Source: Eutrophocola sp049446715
GTDB lineage: Bacteria; Pseudomonadota; Gammaproteobacteria; Pseudomonadales; Pseudohongiellaceae
Reading direction: 5' to 3'
DNA: 64,000 nucleotides
Assembly (NCBI GenBank): GCA_049446715.1
Contig: JBMTQX010000003.1
Location: forward strand, 1-64,000
Part shown: piece by piece, positions 8,649-17,293 of the stretch
How positions within the stretch are numbered: the first letter of the stretch is position 1
Layout of the letters: each line of letters begins with the position of its first letter
Translations under genes and position numbers: made by a program
Notes under the pieces: model-generated
Seen by the model: the letters and a program-made list of their open reading frames with translations, nothing else
Told to the model about the DNA's origin: nothing
Databases searched by the model: none

Positions 8649-9344
8649 ACTGTTTTCCTTCTTATATGTTTTAGCAAAAACCAGGCCCGATGTTTGTCAT
8701 GGCCTGTTTGCATGTTGTCTTGACTCGGTACAGTCTCGAAACACCGTGTAGGAAAAAGTGTAGTGAGTTGTTTCCCAAGTCTCTTCTTATAAATGGTCCT
8801 GGCAGAATCAAGAATGCGAATGCAGTTGAAGAGCACTGCCCCAAAATGGGCCAGTAAGCAGAATCAATGCAGTACCTTGCTACCGTAAACCAAGGCTACC
8901 CCCTGAACTGATTTCTTCCCCCGGGATGTTCCCCTAAGTAAACGCATCAAGCTTTTTGATTTCAGAGATGCCCCGATCATGAATCCGGTTGGCGCGATTC
9001 CTAGCGGGGGCTGTGTAGAGTCTCTGACTCGGGAAGTCTTGAAATACTTATAATTTTTATAATCAGTCAGGTATTGCAGGGCACCGAATGTACCACCCCG
9101 CAAGGCTTTTCGCAAATGCCTGCAGTTGCCTGAATACGGCTCTTTCAGGGCGCCAAGGCCGGCAATTTTCCCCCTTTGCGTGTGGCAAAATCGGACTGGC
9201 TAGGAGACAATAACGACCCCCCGCGAACAACAACAGCAAAAAGCCAGTCGGGGAGCAGGATGTGACGGTCATTTCCGCCTTGCCATTCTGAAAATAAAAC
9301 CAGGGTGACACCTTAATTCCCCCGTTTGGGACAGGAGAAGCAGT
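8649..9344. other. Long spacer between divergent metK and tkt
   Basis: About 700 bases separate the divergent starts. It must contain both promoters; a TATAAT-like hexamer lies at 9049-9054 on the plus strand, but no convincing -35 is at the right distance. Three short open frames on the minus strand (8645-8836, 8864-9115, 9063-9311) overlap each other partly, lack ribosome-binding sites and resemble no family I know; I do not call them. No riboswitch, tRNA or terminator was found. Confidence 0.4.
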
Positions 9345-11408
9345 ATGCCGGCTGAGAACTCCAGCACTTCCGGTATCAATGAGTCAGGTGCCGCTGACAG
9401 CAACACACAAGCCCCGCGCCAAGCCTCACGTAAAGACTGCGCCAATGCCATTCGGGCGTTGAGCATGGATGCCGTGCAGAAAGCCAACTCGGGTCACCCG
9501 GGTGCGCCGATGGGCATGGCGGATATTGCCGAGGTGCTCTGGCACGATTTCCTGAGCCACAATCCGACCAACCCGAACTGGATCAACCGCGACCGCTTCG
9601 TGCTGTCCAACGGTCATGGCTCCATGCTGATCTATTCCCTGCTGCATCTCACAGGCTACGACCTGCCCATCGAGGAGTTGGCCAATTTCCGACAGTTGCA
9701 TTCGAAGACGCCAGGGCATCCCGAATACGGTTACACCCCGGGCGTGGAAACCACCACCGGCCCCCTGGGTCAGGGCCTGGCCAATGCCGTGGGCATGGCC
9801 ATTGCCGAACGCACCCTGGCGGCACAGTTCAACCGCGATGGTTTTGCGGTGATCGACCATTACACCTACGTGTTTGCCGGTGACGGCTGCCTGATGGAAG
9901 GGGTTTCACATGAAGTGTGTTCCCTGGCCGGCACCCTGAACCTGGGCAAACTCATCGTGTTCTATGATGACAACGGTATTTCCATCGACGGTGAAGTCGA
10001 TGAGTGGTTCGGTGACGATACCAGCAAGCGCTTTGAAGCCTATGGCTGGCAGACCCTGTCCTGCGATGGCCACAACCCGGACGAGATTGCTGCAGCCATT
10101 CGTGCAGCGCAGGCCAATACGCAGCAGCCGACGCTGATCAGTTGCAAAACCACGATCGGATTCGGTTCCCCGAACAAGGCCGGTACGTCCGCCACGCATG
10201 GTGCGCCGCTGGGTGAAGAGGAAATCCAGGCTACCCGCGAGGCTCTGGGCTGGCATCATCCACCGTTTGAAATTCCAGAAGAGGTCTACCAGACCTGGGA
10301 AGCGAGAGAAAAAGGCTTTGCCGCGGAAACCCGCTGGAAAGAACTGTTTACCCGCTACGAGGAAGAATATCCCGTGCACGCCATGGAGCTGATCCGGCGT
10401 TATCGGGGCGAGCTGTTCGGGGATTTCGAGCAGATTGCCAACGAGTTCATCCAGGAAACCAACGCTGCCGCTGCAGCCATGGCCACACGACAGGCCTCGC
10501 AAAAATGCATTGCCGCGTTTGGCAAGGTGCTGCCGGAACTGATCGGTGGCTCGGCCGACCTCACCGGCTCCAACCTGACCGCCTGGGACGGCAGCCTGCC
10601 GATCAGCCAGGAGGCCAAGGGCAACTACATCTATTACGGCGTGCGTGAATTCGGCATGGCGGCGATCAACAACGGCATCGCGCTGCATGGCGGCTTCATT
10701 CCCTACGGCGGCACCTTCCTGATCTTCATGGAATATGCCCGCAATGCGGTCCGCATGGCGGCACTGATGAGGCAGCAGAATATTTTTGTCTTTACCCATG
10801 ACTCCATCGGTCAGGGTGAGGACGGCCCCACGCATCAGGCGGTTGAACAGACCTGTGCCTTGCGTGTGACCCCGAACATGTCTGTCTGGCGACCGGCTGA
10901 TGCCGTGGAAACTGCTGTGTCTTGGAAAGCGGCCCTGCTGCGCACGGATGGACCGACCTCGCTGGTTCTGACCCGCCAGGGTGTGCCCCACCTTGACCGG
11001 ACACCGGAACAGCTCGAAGGCATCGCCCGCGGCGCTTACATCCTGGCCGATTGCGAAGGCACGCCGGATGTTGTGGTCATAGCCACCGGTTCTGAAGTAT
11101 CTGTCACCCTGGAGGCCGTCAAATCCCTGCAGGGTCAGGGCAAGGCCGTACGACTGGTTTCCATGCCCTCGACCGATGTCTTTGATGCCCAGGACGTCGA
11201 CTACCGTGAAGCCGTGCTGCCATCAGCAGTGCGCAAGCGTGTAGCAGTCGAGGCCGCCCAGGTGGATTACTGGTACAAGTACGTGGGTCTTGATGGCAAG
11301 GTCATTGGCATGACTACCTTCGGCGAGTCTGCCCCGGGCAAGGCCGTGATGGCCCATTTCGGGTTTACAGCTGAAAACATCGAAAAGCAGATTGCGAAGT
11401 TGCTGTAG
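9345..11408 (+). CDS. tkt: Transketolase
   Basis: Transketolase transfers two-carbon ketol units between sugar phosphates in the pentose phosphate and Calvin-type pathways, using thiamine diphosphate. The 687-residue protein carries NSGHPGAPMGMADIAEVLW, the ThDP/Mg motif GDGCLMEGVSHE, and HDSIGQGEDGPTHQ. It is longer than the roughly 665-residue norm because of a Ser/Ala-rich, probably disordered N-terminal tail of about 25 residues; AGGAGAAG is correctly spaced before this ATG, so the tail seems real. It is followed by two REP elements and a palindromic repeat rather than by gap, which often sits between tkt and pgk in relatives. Confidence 0.96.
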   Translation: MPAENSSTSGINESGAADSNTQAPRQASRKDCANAIRALSMDAVQKANSGHPGAPMGMADIAEVLWHDFLSHNPTNPNWINRDRFVLSNGHGSMLIYSLLHLTGYDLPIEELANFRQLHSKTPGHPEYGYTPGVETTTGPLGQGLANAVGMAIAERTLAAQFNRDGFAVIDHYTYVFAGDGCLMEGVSHEVCSLAGTLNLGKLIVFYDDNGISIDGEVDEWFGDDTSKRFEAYGWQTLSCDGHNPDEIAAAIRAAQANTQQPTLISCKTTIGFGSPNKAGTSATHGAPLGEEEIQATREALGWHHPPFEIPEEVYQTWEAREKGFAAETRWKELFTRYEEEYPVHAMELIRRYRGELFGDFEQIANEFIQETNAAAAAMATRQASQKCIAAFGKVLPELIGGSADLTGSNLTAWDGSLPISQEAKGNYIYYGVREFGMAAINNGIALHGGFIPYGGTFLIFMEYARNAVRMAALMRQQNIFVFTHDSIGQGEDGPTHQAVEQTCALRVTPNMSVWRPADAVETAVSWKAALLRTDGPTSLVLTRQGVPHLDRTPEQLEGIARGAYILADCEGTPDVVVIATGSEVSVTLEAVKSLQGQGKAVRLVSMPSTDVFDAQDVDYREAVLPSAVRKRVAVEAAQVDYWYKYVGLDGKVIGMTTFGESAPGKAVMAHFGFTAENIEKQIAKLL

Positions 11409-11436
11409 TCCCGCTCTGAATGTCCGCAGGCTCCGT

Positions 11437-11497
11437 TCGCGGCTGAAGCCGCTTCTACCGTTTGTTTCAATGCGTAGGAGCGATTTTAGCCGCGGAA
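11437..11497. repeat. Pair of inverted REP palindromes (BIME-like)
   Basis: Two REP units face each other: TTCGCGGCTGAAGCCGCTTC (11437-) and GTAGGAGCGATTTTAGCCGC (11474-). They match the Pseudomonas-type REP layout (GTGGGAGCGGnnnnnCCGCGAA). They lie 28 bases after the tkt stop and just before the larger palindrome. REP pairs often protect 3' mRNA ends and are moved by RAYT transposases. Further units: 12364-12428 and 55382-55404. Confidence 0.8.
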
Positions 11498-11513
11498 AAT
11501 CCTCACTAGTGTG

Positions 11514-11621
11514 GTAGGTCGGCATAGGGCGCAGCCCGTTTGCTGGTATTCATCGGTTTCAGATTGAACCTGCAAGTTTGACCATGTCGGCAAAGGGTCC
11601 TTTGGGCCTATGCCGACCTAC
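11514..11621. repeat. GTAGGTCGGCATA palindromic repeat, copy 2
   Basis: The left arm GTAGGTCGGCATAGGGC starts at 11514; the right arm GGGCCTATGCCGACCTAC ends at 11621. The outer 15 or so bases pair almost perfectly, while the middle is diverged. Its right edge supplies the last bases of the minus-strand sulfotransferase ORF: the stop codon TAG comes from the GTAGGTC end of the repeat. Confidence 0.8.
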
Positions 11622-12307
11622 ATGTTCTCCGTCTTGTTCAGGCGTATCCCGGTCGTATCCCCCAGCACTGTTCGTCCCACGCTTTCCATGAACACCTTCA
11701 CCATATCCCCGGCGTCGTAGTCGAGCAGGCGCACTTCGTCAAACACCGCGTTGAGCAGGGTTTTCTTGCGCTCGTAATCCAGCAGCCAGGAATCCGGGGC
11801 CAGGTATCGGTAGGAAGTTGGGTCGTCACTGAGCGGCAGGTCCAGTGAGGCCAGTTGCCGGGTATAGGACTGGAGGAACGAGTCCTTGTCCCGAAAACAG
11901 CAGATGCACACAACCTCATCGCTGTATAGCGCAAACAGCTGCTTCAGGCGTGCATATTCAGCTTCGGAGTTGAGCAGGAACAGGCCTTCGTTAGTCCACA
12001 GAATCTCCTCGCAGCCGGCGTTCATGGCGCGCTCATAATGCTGGGCCACAGCGGTGGCCAGGCGGTGGTCGAGCGTGGCAAAGAAGTTGTCATCCAGAAA
12101 TTCACGCAGGCGGATCTTGGCCGTGGAATCGCGGTCTGCATCGAGCGCATAGGCGTTCAGGAGAAAGTGGGACGGGTTGTCGAAGCCGAGCAGGGTATCC
12201 GGCACGTAGAGGCCGTCACTGATCAGGCTGTCCCGGTGCTGCTGCAGAAAATGCTGGATCGAGGTGGTGCCGGTTTTGTGCTGGCCGATGTGGATGTAGG
12301 TTTTCAT
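11618..12307 (-). CDS. P-loop sulfotransferase-like protein
   Basis: The 229-residue protein begins with HIGQHKTGTTSIQHFL, a 5'-phosphosulfate-binding P-loop of the PAPS-dependent sulfotransferase superfamily. Enzymes of this group move sulfate from PAPS to a carbohydrate or other hydroxyl acceptor; the acceptor is unknown. The mid-protein CCFRDKDSFLQSYTRQL corresponds to the 3'-phosphate-binding Arg/Ser segment. The stop codon comes from the adjacent palindromic repeat, so the original C-terminus may have been longer. It is a single gene between tkt and pgk on the opposite strand, bounded on both sides by REP pairs, which suggests later insertion into a central-metabolism block. Confidence 0.75.
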   Translation of the reverse strand: MKTYIHIGQHKTGTTSIQHFLQQHRDSLISDGLYVPDTLLGFDNPSHFLLNAYALDADRDSTAKIRLREFLDDNFFATLDHRLATAVAQHYERAMNAGCEEILWTNEGLFLLNSEAEYARLKQLFALYSDEVVCICCFRDKDSFLQSYTRQLASLDLPLSDDPTSYRYLAPDSWLLDYERKKTLLNAVFDEVRLLDYDAGDMVKVFMESVGRTVLGDTTGIRLNKTENM

Positions 12308-12363
12308 GAAAATCTGGATGCTGTTGTGCGCTGATGGTGTCCGGCAAGTTTAGGGTTTGCACA

Positions 12364-12428
12364 TCCGCGGTTAAGGCCGCTGCTGCCTGGTTCTGTCGTG
12401 GCATGTAGGAGCGGCTTTAGCCGCGAAC
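12364..12428. repeat. Second inverted REP pair
   Basis: CCGCGGTTAAGGCCGCTGCTG (12366-) and TGTAGGAGCGGCTTTAGCCG (12404-) form another opposed REP pair of the same family as 11437-11497, so the sulfotransferase gene is bracketed by REP pairs. The second unit gives a spurious in-frame N-terminal extension (MACRSGFSRE...) to the pgk open frame. Confidence 0.75.
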
Positions 12429-12517
12429 AATGCGCTAGAAGGCGGAAATCCCTGCCGCAATCGGGTATGATTTATGGCTTTATCCATCCCGACAATTTCT
12501 TCGACAGTGCAGTGACG

Positions 12518-13693
12518 ATGACCATTCGCAGTATTCATGATTACCCCCTCAAAGACCAGCGTGTATTGATTCGCGAGGATCTCAATGTCCCGGTGAAAGA
12601 CGGCAAGGTCGTCAACGACACCCGTATCATGGCTGCGCTGCCGACCATCAAGCTGGCCATGGCGGCTGGCGCCAGGGTGATTGTCATGTCGCATCTGGGC
12701 CGGCCGGAAGAGGGCAAGCCGATTAGCAAACAGATGGAATTTTCCATGGCGCCGGTAGCGGCATACCTGGGCAACCTGCTGGGCGCTGAAGTCGCCATCA
12801 TGACACCCGATTTTTCCGCTGAGGATGCCAGGGCACTGGCGCCAGGCAGCTGCGTGTTGCTGGAAAACGTGCGCACGAACGTCGGCGAAAACAGCGATGC
12901 CGATGACCTGGCCCAGTACTATGCCAGCTTGTGCGACCTGTTCGTGATGGACGCCTTCGGCACCGCGCACCGGGCCCAGGCCAGCACTCATGGTGTGGCC
13001 AAATACGCCCCTGCGGCCTGCGCCGGGCCACTGCTGAAAGCAGAACTGGATGCCCTGGAAAAAGCACTGTCCAAACCCGAGCGTCCGATGCTGGCGGTGG
13101 TCGGCGGCGCCAAGGTCTCCAGCAAGCTGAGCGTGCTCGAAGCCCTGGCCGGTAAAGTGGACCAGCTCATTGTCGGCGGCGGTATTGCCAACACCTTCCT
13201 GGCGGCGGCCGGCAAGCCCGTCGGCAAGTCCCTGGTGGAAGCCGACATGATTCCGGTAGCGCAGAAGCTGATGGAAAATACCGACATTCCGTTGCCGGTG
13301 GATGTGATGGTGGCCACCGAGTTTTCCGACACCGCGCCGGCCACGCTCAAATCCGTGGATGACGTGGCCGAGGATGACATGATTCTCGATGTCGGCCCTG
13401 AGACGAGCAAACAGTTTGCTGACATCATCAACGGTATGAAAACCATTCTCTGGAACGGTCCGGTCGGAGTGTTTGAATTCGAGGCTTTTGCCGCCGGCAC
13501 GGAATCACTGGCCAGGGCGATAGCCGACAATGACGGATTTTCCATTGCCGGTGGCGGGGAAACCATCACCGCCATCGACAAGCACGGCATCAGCGACGCG
13601 ATTTCCTATATTTCCACCGGCGGTGGCGCGTTCCTGGAATTCGTCGAGGGCAAAACATTGCCGGCTGTGGCGATCCTGGCAGAGAAGGGATGA
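12518..13693 (+). CDS. pgk: Phosphoglycerate kinase
   Basis: Pgk interconverts 1,3-bisphosphoglycerate + ADP and 3-phosphoglycerate + ATP. The protein starts MTIRSIHDYPLKDQRVLIRE and carries the signature RVLIREDLNVPVKDG, substrate-binding SHLGRP, the nucleotide loop GGAKVSSK, and C-terminal GGGETITAI and STGGGAFLEF. With the ATG at 12518 the length is 391 residues, normal for the family. The open frame reaches back to 12398, but that part is translated REP sequence and is rejected. The ribosome-binding site is weak. fba follows on the same strand. Confidence 0.96.
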   Translation: MTIRSIHDYPLKDQRVLIREDLNVPVKDGKVVNDTRIMAALPTIKLAMAAGARVIVMSHLGRPEEGKPISKQMEFSMAPVAAYLGNLLGAEVAIMTPDFSAEDARALAPGSCVLLENVRTNVGENSDADDLAQYYASLCDLFVMDAFGTAHRAQASTHGVAKYAPAACAGPLLKAELDALEKALSKPERPMLAVVGGAKVSSKLSVLEALAGKVDQLIVGGGIANTFLAAAGKPVGKSLVEADMIPVAQKLMENTDIPLPVDVMVATEFSDTAPATLKSVDDVAEDDMILDVGPETSKQFADIINGMKTILWNGPVGVFEFEAFAAGTESLARAIADNDGFSIAGGGETITAIDKHGISDAISYISTGGGAFLEFVEGKTLPAVAILAEKG

Positions 13694-13740
13694 AGCACCG
13701 GTAGCCTGAATACATTGCAGGCCGGCATGACCCTCTGAGG

Positions 13741-13771
13741 CATAAAAGACCCGCAGGGTCGTTTGCCGACA
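13741..13771 (+). repeat. Half copy of the GTCGGCATA palindrome
   Basis: CATAAAAGACCCGCAGGGTC followed by GTTTGCCGACA matches the inner half of the left arm of the large palindromes (CATAGGCCC..GGGCCGTTTGCCGACA). The flanking arms are absent. It sits in the pgk-fba spacer, where its GACCC..GGGTC hairpin could form in the RNA. Confidence 0.55.
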
Positions 13772-13856
13772 AATAAACCGGGATCGGTTGAAACCTTGCA
13801 TCTGACCTGGGACAGTAAAATTTTCATTCACACCATTTCGACAATAGGTACATGAC

Positions 13857-14924
13857 ATGGCATTAATGAGCTTGAGACAGTTACTGGACCACGCCGCCGA
13901 AAACAACTACGGCGTGCCGGCGTTCAACGTCAACAACCTGGAACAGGTACGCGCAATCATGATGGGCGCGGATGAAGTGAACAGTCCCGTCATCCTGCAG
14001 GCCTCTGCCGGTGCCCGTAAATACGCCGGCTCCAATTTTCTCCGGCACATGATCCAGGCCGCCATTGAAGAGTTTCCGCATATCCCCATCGTCATGCACC
14101 AGGACCATGGTGTGTCACCGGCCGTGTGCCAGCGTTCCATCCAGCTCGGTTTTTCCTCCGTGATGATGGACGGCTCCCTCGGTGAGGACGGCAAGACGCC
14201 GATGGATTTCGAATACAACGTGAAGGTCACCAAACTGGCCGTGGACATGGCCCATGCCTGTGGCGTGTCCGTGGAAGGCGAACTGGGTTGCCTGGGTTCC
14301 CTGGAATCCGGCATGGCCGGTGAGGAAGACGGCCACGGTGCCGAAGGCAAGCTCAGCAAGGAACAGCTGCTGACCGACCCGGATGAAGCGGCACAGTTTG
14401 TTGAAGCCACCGGTATCGATGCACTGGCCATCGCCTGTGGCACCAGTCATGGCGCCTACAAGTTTAGCCGGCCGCCGACAGGTGACATCCTGGCCATCGG
14501 CCGCATCAAGGAAATCCACCAACGCATTCCGAACACCCACCTGGTGATGCACGGCTCCTCATCGGTGCCGCAGGAGTGGCTAGCCGTGATCAATGAGTTC
14601 GGCGGTGAGATTCCGGAAACCTACGGGGTGCCGGTCGAGGAAATCCAGGAAGGTATCAAGAACGGTGTGCGCAAGGTCAATATCGATACCGACCTGCGCC
14701 TGGCCTCTACCGGCGCGGTGCGCAAATTCCTGGCTGAAAACACATCCGAATTCGATCCGCGCAAATTCCTGACGCCGACCATCACCGCCATGAAGGATAT
14801 CGTCAAGGCCCGACTTGAAGCCTTTGGTACCGCTGGGCAGGCTTCCAATCTCGGCAAGATCTACAACCTGGAAGAGATGTCTGCCAGGTACAGTGCCGGG
14901 GAATACAAGGCCACGGTGCGTTGA
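13857..14924 (+). CDS. fba: Class II fructose-bisphosphate aldolase (Calvin-cycle subtype)
   Basis: The enzyme cleaves fructose-1,6-bisphosphate to DHAP and glyceraldehyde-3-phosphate (and often the sedoheptulose analogue) with a Zn2+ centre. Metal and catalytic motifs are visible: VMHQDHG, GELGCLGSLESG, CGTSHGAYKF and LVMHGSSSVP. The 355-residue length, the NYGVPAFNVNNLEQ start and the long VEEIQEGIKNGVRKVNIDTD segment fit the class IIB/CbbA subtype. It follows pgk; with tkt it forms a sugar-phosphate block. No RuBisCO or phosphoribulokinase gene is in the window, so autotrophy cannot be claimed. Confidence 0.95.
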   Translation: MALMSLRQLLDHAAENNYGVPAFNVNNLEQVRAIMMGADEVNSPVILQASAGARKYAGSNFLRHMIQAAIEEFPHIPIVMHQDHGVSPAVCQRSIQLGFSSVMMDGSLGEDGKTPMDFEYNVKVTKLAVDMAHACGVSVEGELGCLGSLESGMAGEEDGHGAEGKLSKEQLLTDPDEAAQFVEATGIDALAIACGTSHGAYKFSRPPTGDILAIGRIKEIHQRIPNTHLVMHGSSSVPQEWLAVINEFGGEIPETYGVPVEEIQEGIKNGVRKVNIDTDLRLASTGAVRKFLAENTSEFDPRKFLTPTITAMKDIVKARLEAFGTAGQASNLGKIYNLEEMSARYSAGEYKATVR

Positions 14925-14965
14925 TTCAACGGTTCGCGCGCGCCATCACCCGTTAGGGATCATAT

Positions 14966-15862
14966 ATGGACGCCTGGCGGCGCAAAATCATGTTCGCCTG
15001 GGTGGCTTTCCTGAACGGACTGCTGCCCTATGGCGCGGGCAATCGCCTCGCTGCCAGGACCATCCGTCATCTTCATCCGGCCCTGTCAAAACAGCAGGCC
15101 AGGTGGCTGTCCGGCCTGTCGCGTGCTGTTCGCGATCCCCAGGCACAGGCAAGCGCCTGGCGTGATTTTGGCAAACTGTTCGGCGTTGCCCGCCTGCATG
15201 CCGGACTTTATGCCTGGAACGACCGGGCCTGGGGCGAACGGTGTGAGCTGACCATTTCCGGGTTCGAAAACATCGAACAGGCCAGGGCGCTGGGTCGCGG
15301 CGCGCTGGTCATGACCTTTCATCACCACCTCAACATGATGTTCTGCACCTTGCTGGCCGGTCAGGGAGTGCCGCTGAATGCCGTGGCGTTTGATAACCGG
15401 CAGGCGGCCCGTTACCAGCAGGTACGTGCGCGCACAGACAGCATTTACCTGAACGCCGAGCAGATGCTGCATGGCGGCGAGCTCATTCTCGTGAAACCCC
15501 AGGGCAATGCCCGCGCCATTCTGCGGGCTTTCCAGAAAAACCAGCTGGTGTCGTCCTCGTTTGATTTTCCGGACTTTTTTCAGGACAGGAACCGCCTTGA
15601 GTACCCGTTCCTGGATGCCTCGCTGTCCTGTCCTACCGGTGTCGTGAAGATGGCGATTACCAAGCAGGTGCCGATCCTGAGCGGCTATCTCGACTGGCGT
15701 GGCGGCAACCGCTTTGCCATGGTGTTACGTCCCATCAGTGATGGCGTGAGCGACACCACTGTCGATGATGCGATGACGCAATACCTGGCCCATCTGGAAG
15801 ACATGGTCGGGCACAAACCGGGCTTATGGGAAGGGTGGAAGTGGGTCGAGCCGAAAAGCTGA
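14966..15862 (+). CDS. LpxL/HtrB-like acyltransferase family protein with altered catalytic motif
   Basis: The 298-residue protein resembles the lysophospholipid/lauroyl acyltransferase family (LpxL/HtrB): an N-terminal membrane-associated helix (FAWVAFLNGLLPYGAGNRLA), a central RGALVMTFHHHLN segment at about 111-123, and the substrate-site region KPQGNARAIL with downstream SSSFDFPDFF. In LpxL the motif is H-x4-E/D; here HHHLNMMF (119-126) has Met or Phe where the acid should be. It may therefore be non-canonical or inactive, or act on another substrate. It starts 41 bases after fba without a strong ribosome-binding site. Confidence 0.6.
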   Translation: MDAWRRKIMFAWVAFLNGLLPYGAGNRLAARTIRHLHPALSKQQARWLSGLSRAVRDPQAQASAWRDFGKLFGVARLHAGLYAWNDRAWGERCELTISGFENIEQARALGRGALVMTFHHHLNMMFCTLLAGQGVPLNAVAFDNRQAARYQQVRARTDSIYLNAEQMLHGGELILVKPQGNARAILRAFQKNQLVSSSFDFPDFFQDRNRLEYPFLDASLSCPTGVVKMAITKQVPILSGYLDWRGGNRFAMVLRPISDGVSDTTVDDAMTQYLAHLEDMVGHKPGLWEGWKWVEPKS

Positions 15863-15895
15863 TGTCATGAATTTCCCGTGCCGGTATCCCTGTCG

Positions 15896-16018
15896 CAGGT
15901 CGGCATAGGCCCGAAGGGGCCGTTTGCCGACATCATGACGGCTGACATATACCCTGACGCGGACCTATATATGACAGGGGCCAATGTCGGCAAACGGCCT
16001 GCGGCCTATGCCGACCTA
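15896..16018. repeat. GTAGGTCGGCATA palindromic repeat, copy 3
   Basis: The cleanest copy: CAGGTCGGCATAGGCCCGAA, GGGGCCGTTTGCCGACATCA on the left, and ATGTCGGCAAACGGCCTGCG, GCCTATGCCGACCTA on the right, about 55 bases apart. The two arms are nearly perfect complements over roughly 35 bases. It lies between the convergent acyltransferase and ppnP genes, where it could also act as a bidirectional transcript end. Confidence 0.85.
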
Positions 16019-16032
16019 GAGCGGCTTCGCGT

Positions 16033-16341
16033 TCACGAATAGCTGCAGCAGTAATCGGTGACTGTGGCAATTTTCAGCTTGAATTTGGCGTTTGCCGGTA
16101 CCTCAAAAGATTGACCGCCGGTCACTTTTTTCCAGTCCTCTCCCGGGAGTTGTACCTCCAAGTCGCCGGACAAAATTTCCATCAGTTCATGGCAGTCAGT
16201 GCCAAATTCGTAGTCGCCGGGCATCATGATGCCAAGGGTTTTGCGCGTACCGTCGGAAAAATGCACGGTGCGGCTGGTGACCTTGCCGTCGAAATAGATG
16301 TTGGCGTTCTTGGTCACAGAGACATTATTGAAAGCGGACAT
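16033..16341 (-). CDS. ppnP: Pyrimidine/purine nucleoside phosphorylase
   Basis: This 102-residue cupin-fold protein matches the PpnP/YaiE (DUF1255) family, which phosphorolyses several nucleosides to the free base and (deoxy)ribose-1-phosphate. Recognisable parts are MSAFNNVSVTKNANIYFDGK at the start, TLGIMMPGDYEFGT and CHELMEILSGDLEVQLPG. The ATG at 16341 is preferred over an upstream TTG because GGAG lies 8 bases before it. It is 20 bases downstream of rpiA on the same strand: ribose-1-phosphate from PpnP can, after mutase action, feed the pentose-phosphate pool that RpiA serves. Confidence 0.93.
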   Translation of the reverse strand: MSAFNNVSVTKNANIYFDGKVTSRTVHFSDGTRKTLGIMMPGDYEFGTDCHELMEILSGDLEVQLPGEDWKKVTGGQSFEVPANAKFKLKIATVTDYCCSYS

Positions 16342-16361
16342 GTTCAAAACTCCAAAAAAGG

Positions 16362-17036
16362 TTAACTGGCGGTAATGGTTTCAACACCCGATTCGCGACC
16401 GAGCAGCAGAATGTCGGCAGGGCGGTGGGCAAACAGGCCGTTTGTTACGACGCCTACGATTTCATTGAGCTGGGTTTCCAGTTTGCGCGGATCGCTGATC
16501 GACATGTTGTGCACATCAATGATGATGTTGCCGTTATCGGTGAGAACGCCTTCGCGGTAAACCGGCTCACCGCCGAGCAGCACGATCTGGCGACCGACAT
16601 GGCTGCGGGCCATGGGAATGACTTCTACCGGGAGCGGAAAGGCACCCAGGACATCCACCCACTTGCTGCCATCGGCTATGCAGACAAACTCCCTGGCCAC
16701 GGCGGCAATGATCTTTTCGCGGGTCAGGGCAGCGCCACCCCCCTTGATCAACTGCAGGTACTCGTTGGTTTCATCAGCCCCGTCCACGTACACCGTCACC
16801 TCGTTGACGCTGTTCAGGTCATACACGGGAATGCCATGGCTTTGCAGGCGTCTGGCGGTTTCTTCGGAGCTGGCCACGGTGGCCTTGATATCGCCCTTGA
16901 TCCTGGCGAGCTCCTCAATGAACAGATTGGCCGTGGAGCCGGTGCCGACACCGATCACGGCGTCGTCGGTGATGAGTTTTTCAATATGGTCAAAGGCGGC
17001 TTTGGCGACAGCCTGTTTGAGTTCGTCCTGGGTCAT
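16362..17036 (-). CDS. rpiA: Ribose-5-phosphate isomerase A
   Basis: RpiA interconverts ribose-5-phosphate and ribulose-5-phosphate. The 224-residue protein has the phosphate-binding loop GVGTGSTANLF, the DGADETNEYLQLIKGGG active-site segment and GGAALTREKI, all standard for the family, and the length is normal. It is probably co-transcribed with ppnP. Its start faces a divergent promoter region (17147-17175) for a 31-codon ORF. The ribosome-binding site is weak (GAGCAG). Confidence 0.96.
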   Translation of the reverse strand: MTQDELKQAVAKAAFDHIEKLITDDAVIGVGTGSTANLFIEELARIKGDIKATVASSEETARRLQSHGIPVYDLNSVNEVTVYVDGADETNEYLQLIKGGGAALTREKIIAAVAREFVCIADGSKWVDVLGAFPLPVEVIPMARSHVGRQIVLLGGEPVYREGVLTDNGNIIIDVHNMSISDPRKLETQLNEIVGVVTNGLFAHRPADILLLGRESGVETITAS

Positions 17037-17146
17037 GGGGTTACTGCTCGTCCGGTTGGCGGGAGGAAATTAAGGGGCATAAGTCTAAACGAGCGGGTGG
17101 ATTGAGGCGAGATGTGAGGAATCTTTAAAAAGTCTTCAAAGAAGTG

Positions 17147-17175
17147 TTGCATGCAGCGCACAAAATCCCTATAGT
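17147..17175 (+). promoter_or_regulatory. Sigma-70-like promoter
   Basis: TTGCAT (17147-17152), a 17-base spacer, then TATAGT (17170-17175): near-consensus elements at the ideal distance, reading rightward from within the rpiA upstream region. The transcript would begin near 17182, about 110 bases before the 31-codon ORF, leaving room for a structured leader or a small RNA. Confidence 0.5.
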
Positions 17176-17293
17176 TCAGCAGCTTAAACAGTATAGCTAG
17201 CAAGCTATATGAGTTTTCGGCTCTAACTAACATCACTATTCCAGCGTGTCACATTGCCGCTAAACACGTGATACGTCTTACCACGGGGTGAAC

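Noticed and set aside
8645..9311. Three short minus-strand ORFs upstream of tkt
   Set aside because: No ribosome-binding sites, partly overlapping each other, no recognisable family; likely chance frames in the spacer.
12398..12517. 40-codon N-terminal extension of pgk
   Set aside because: It is translated REP sequence; phosphoglycerate kinases start at the MTIRSIHDY position.
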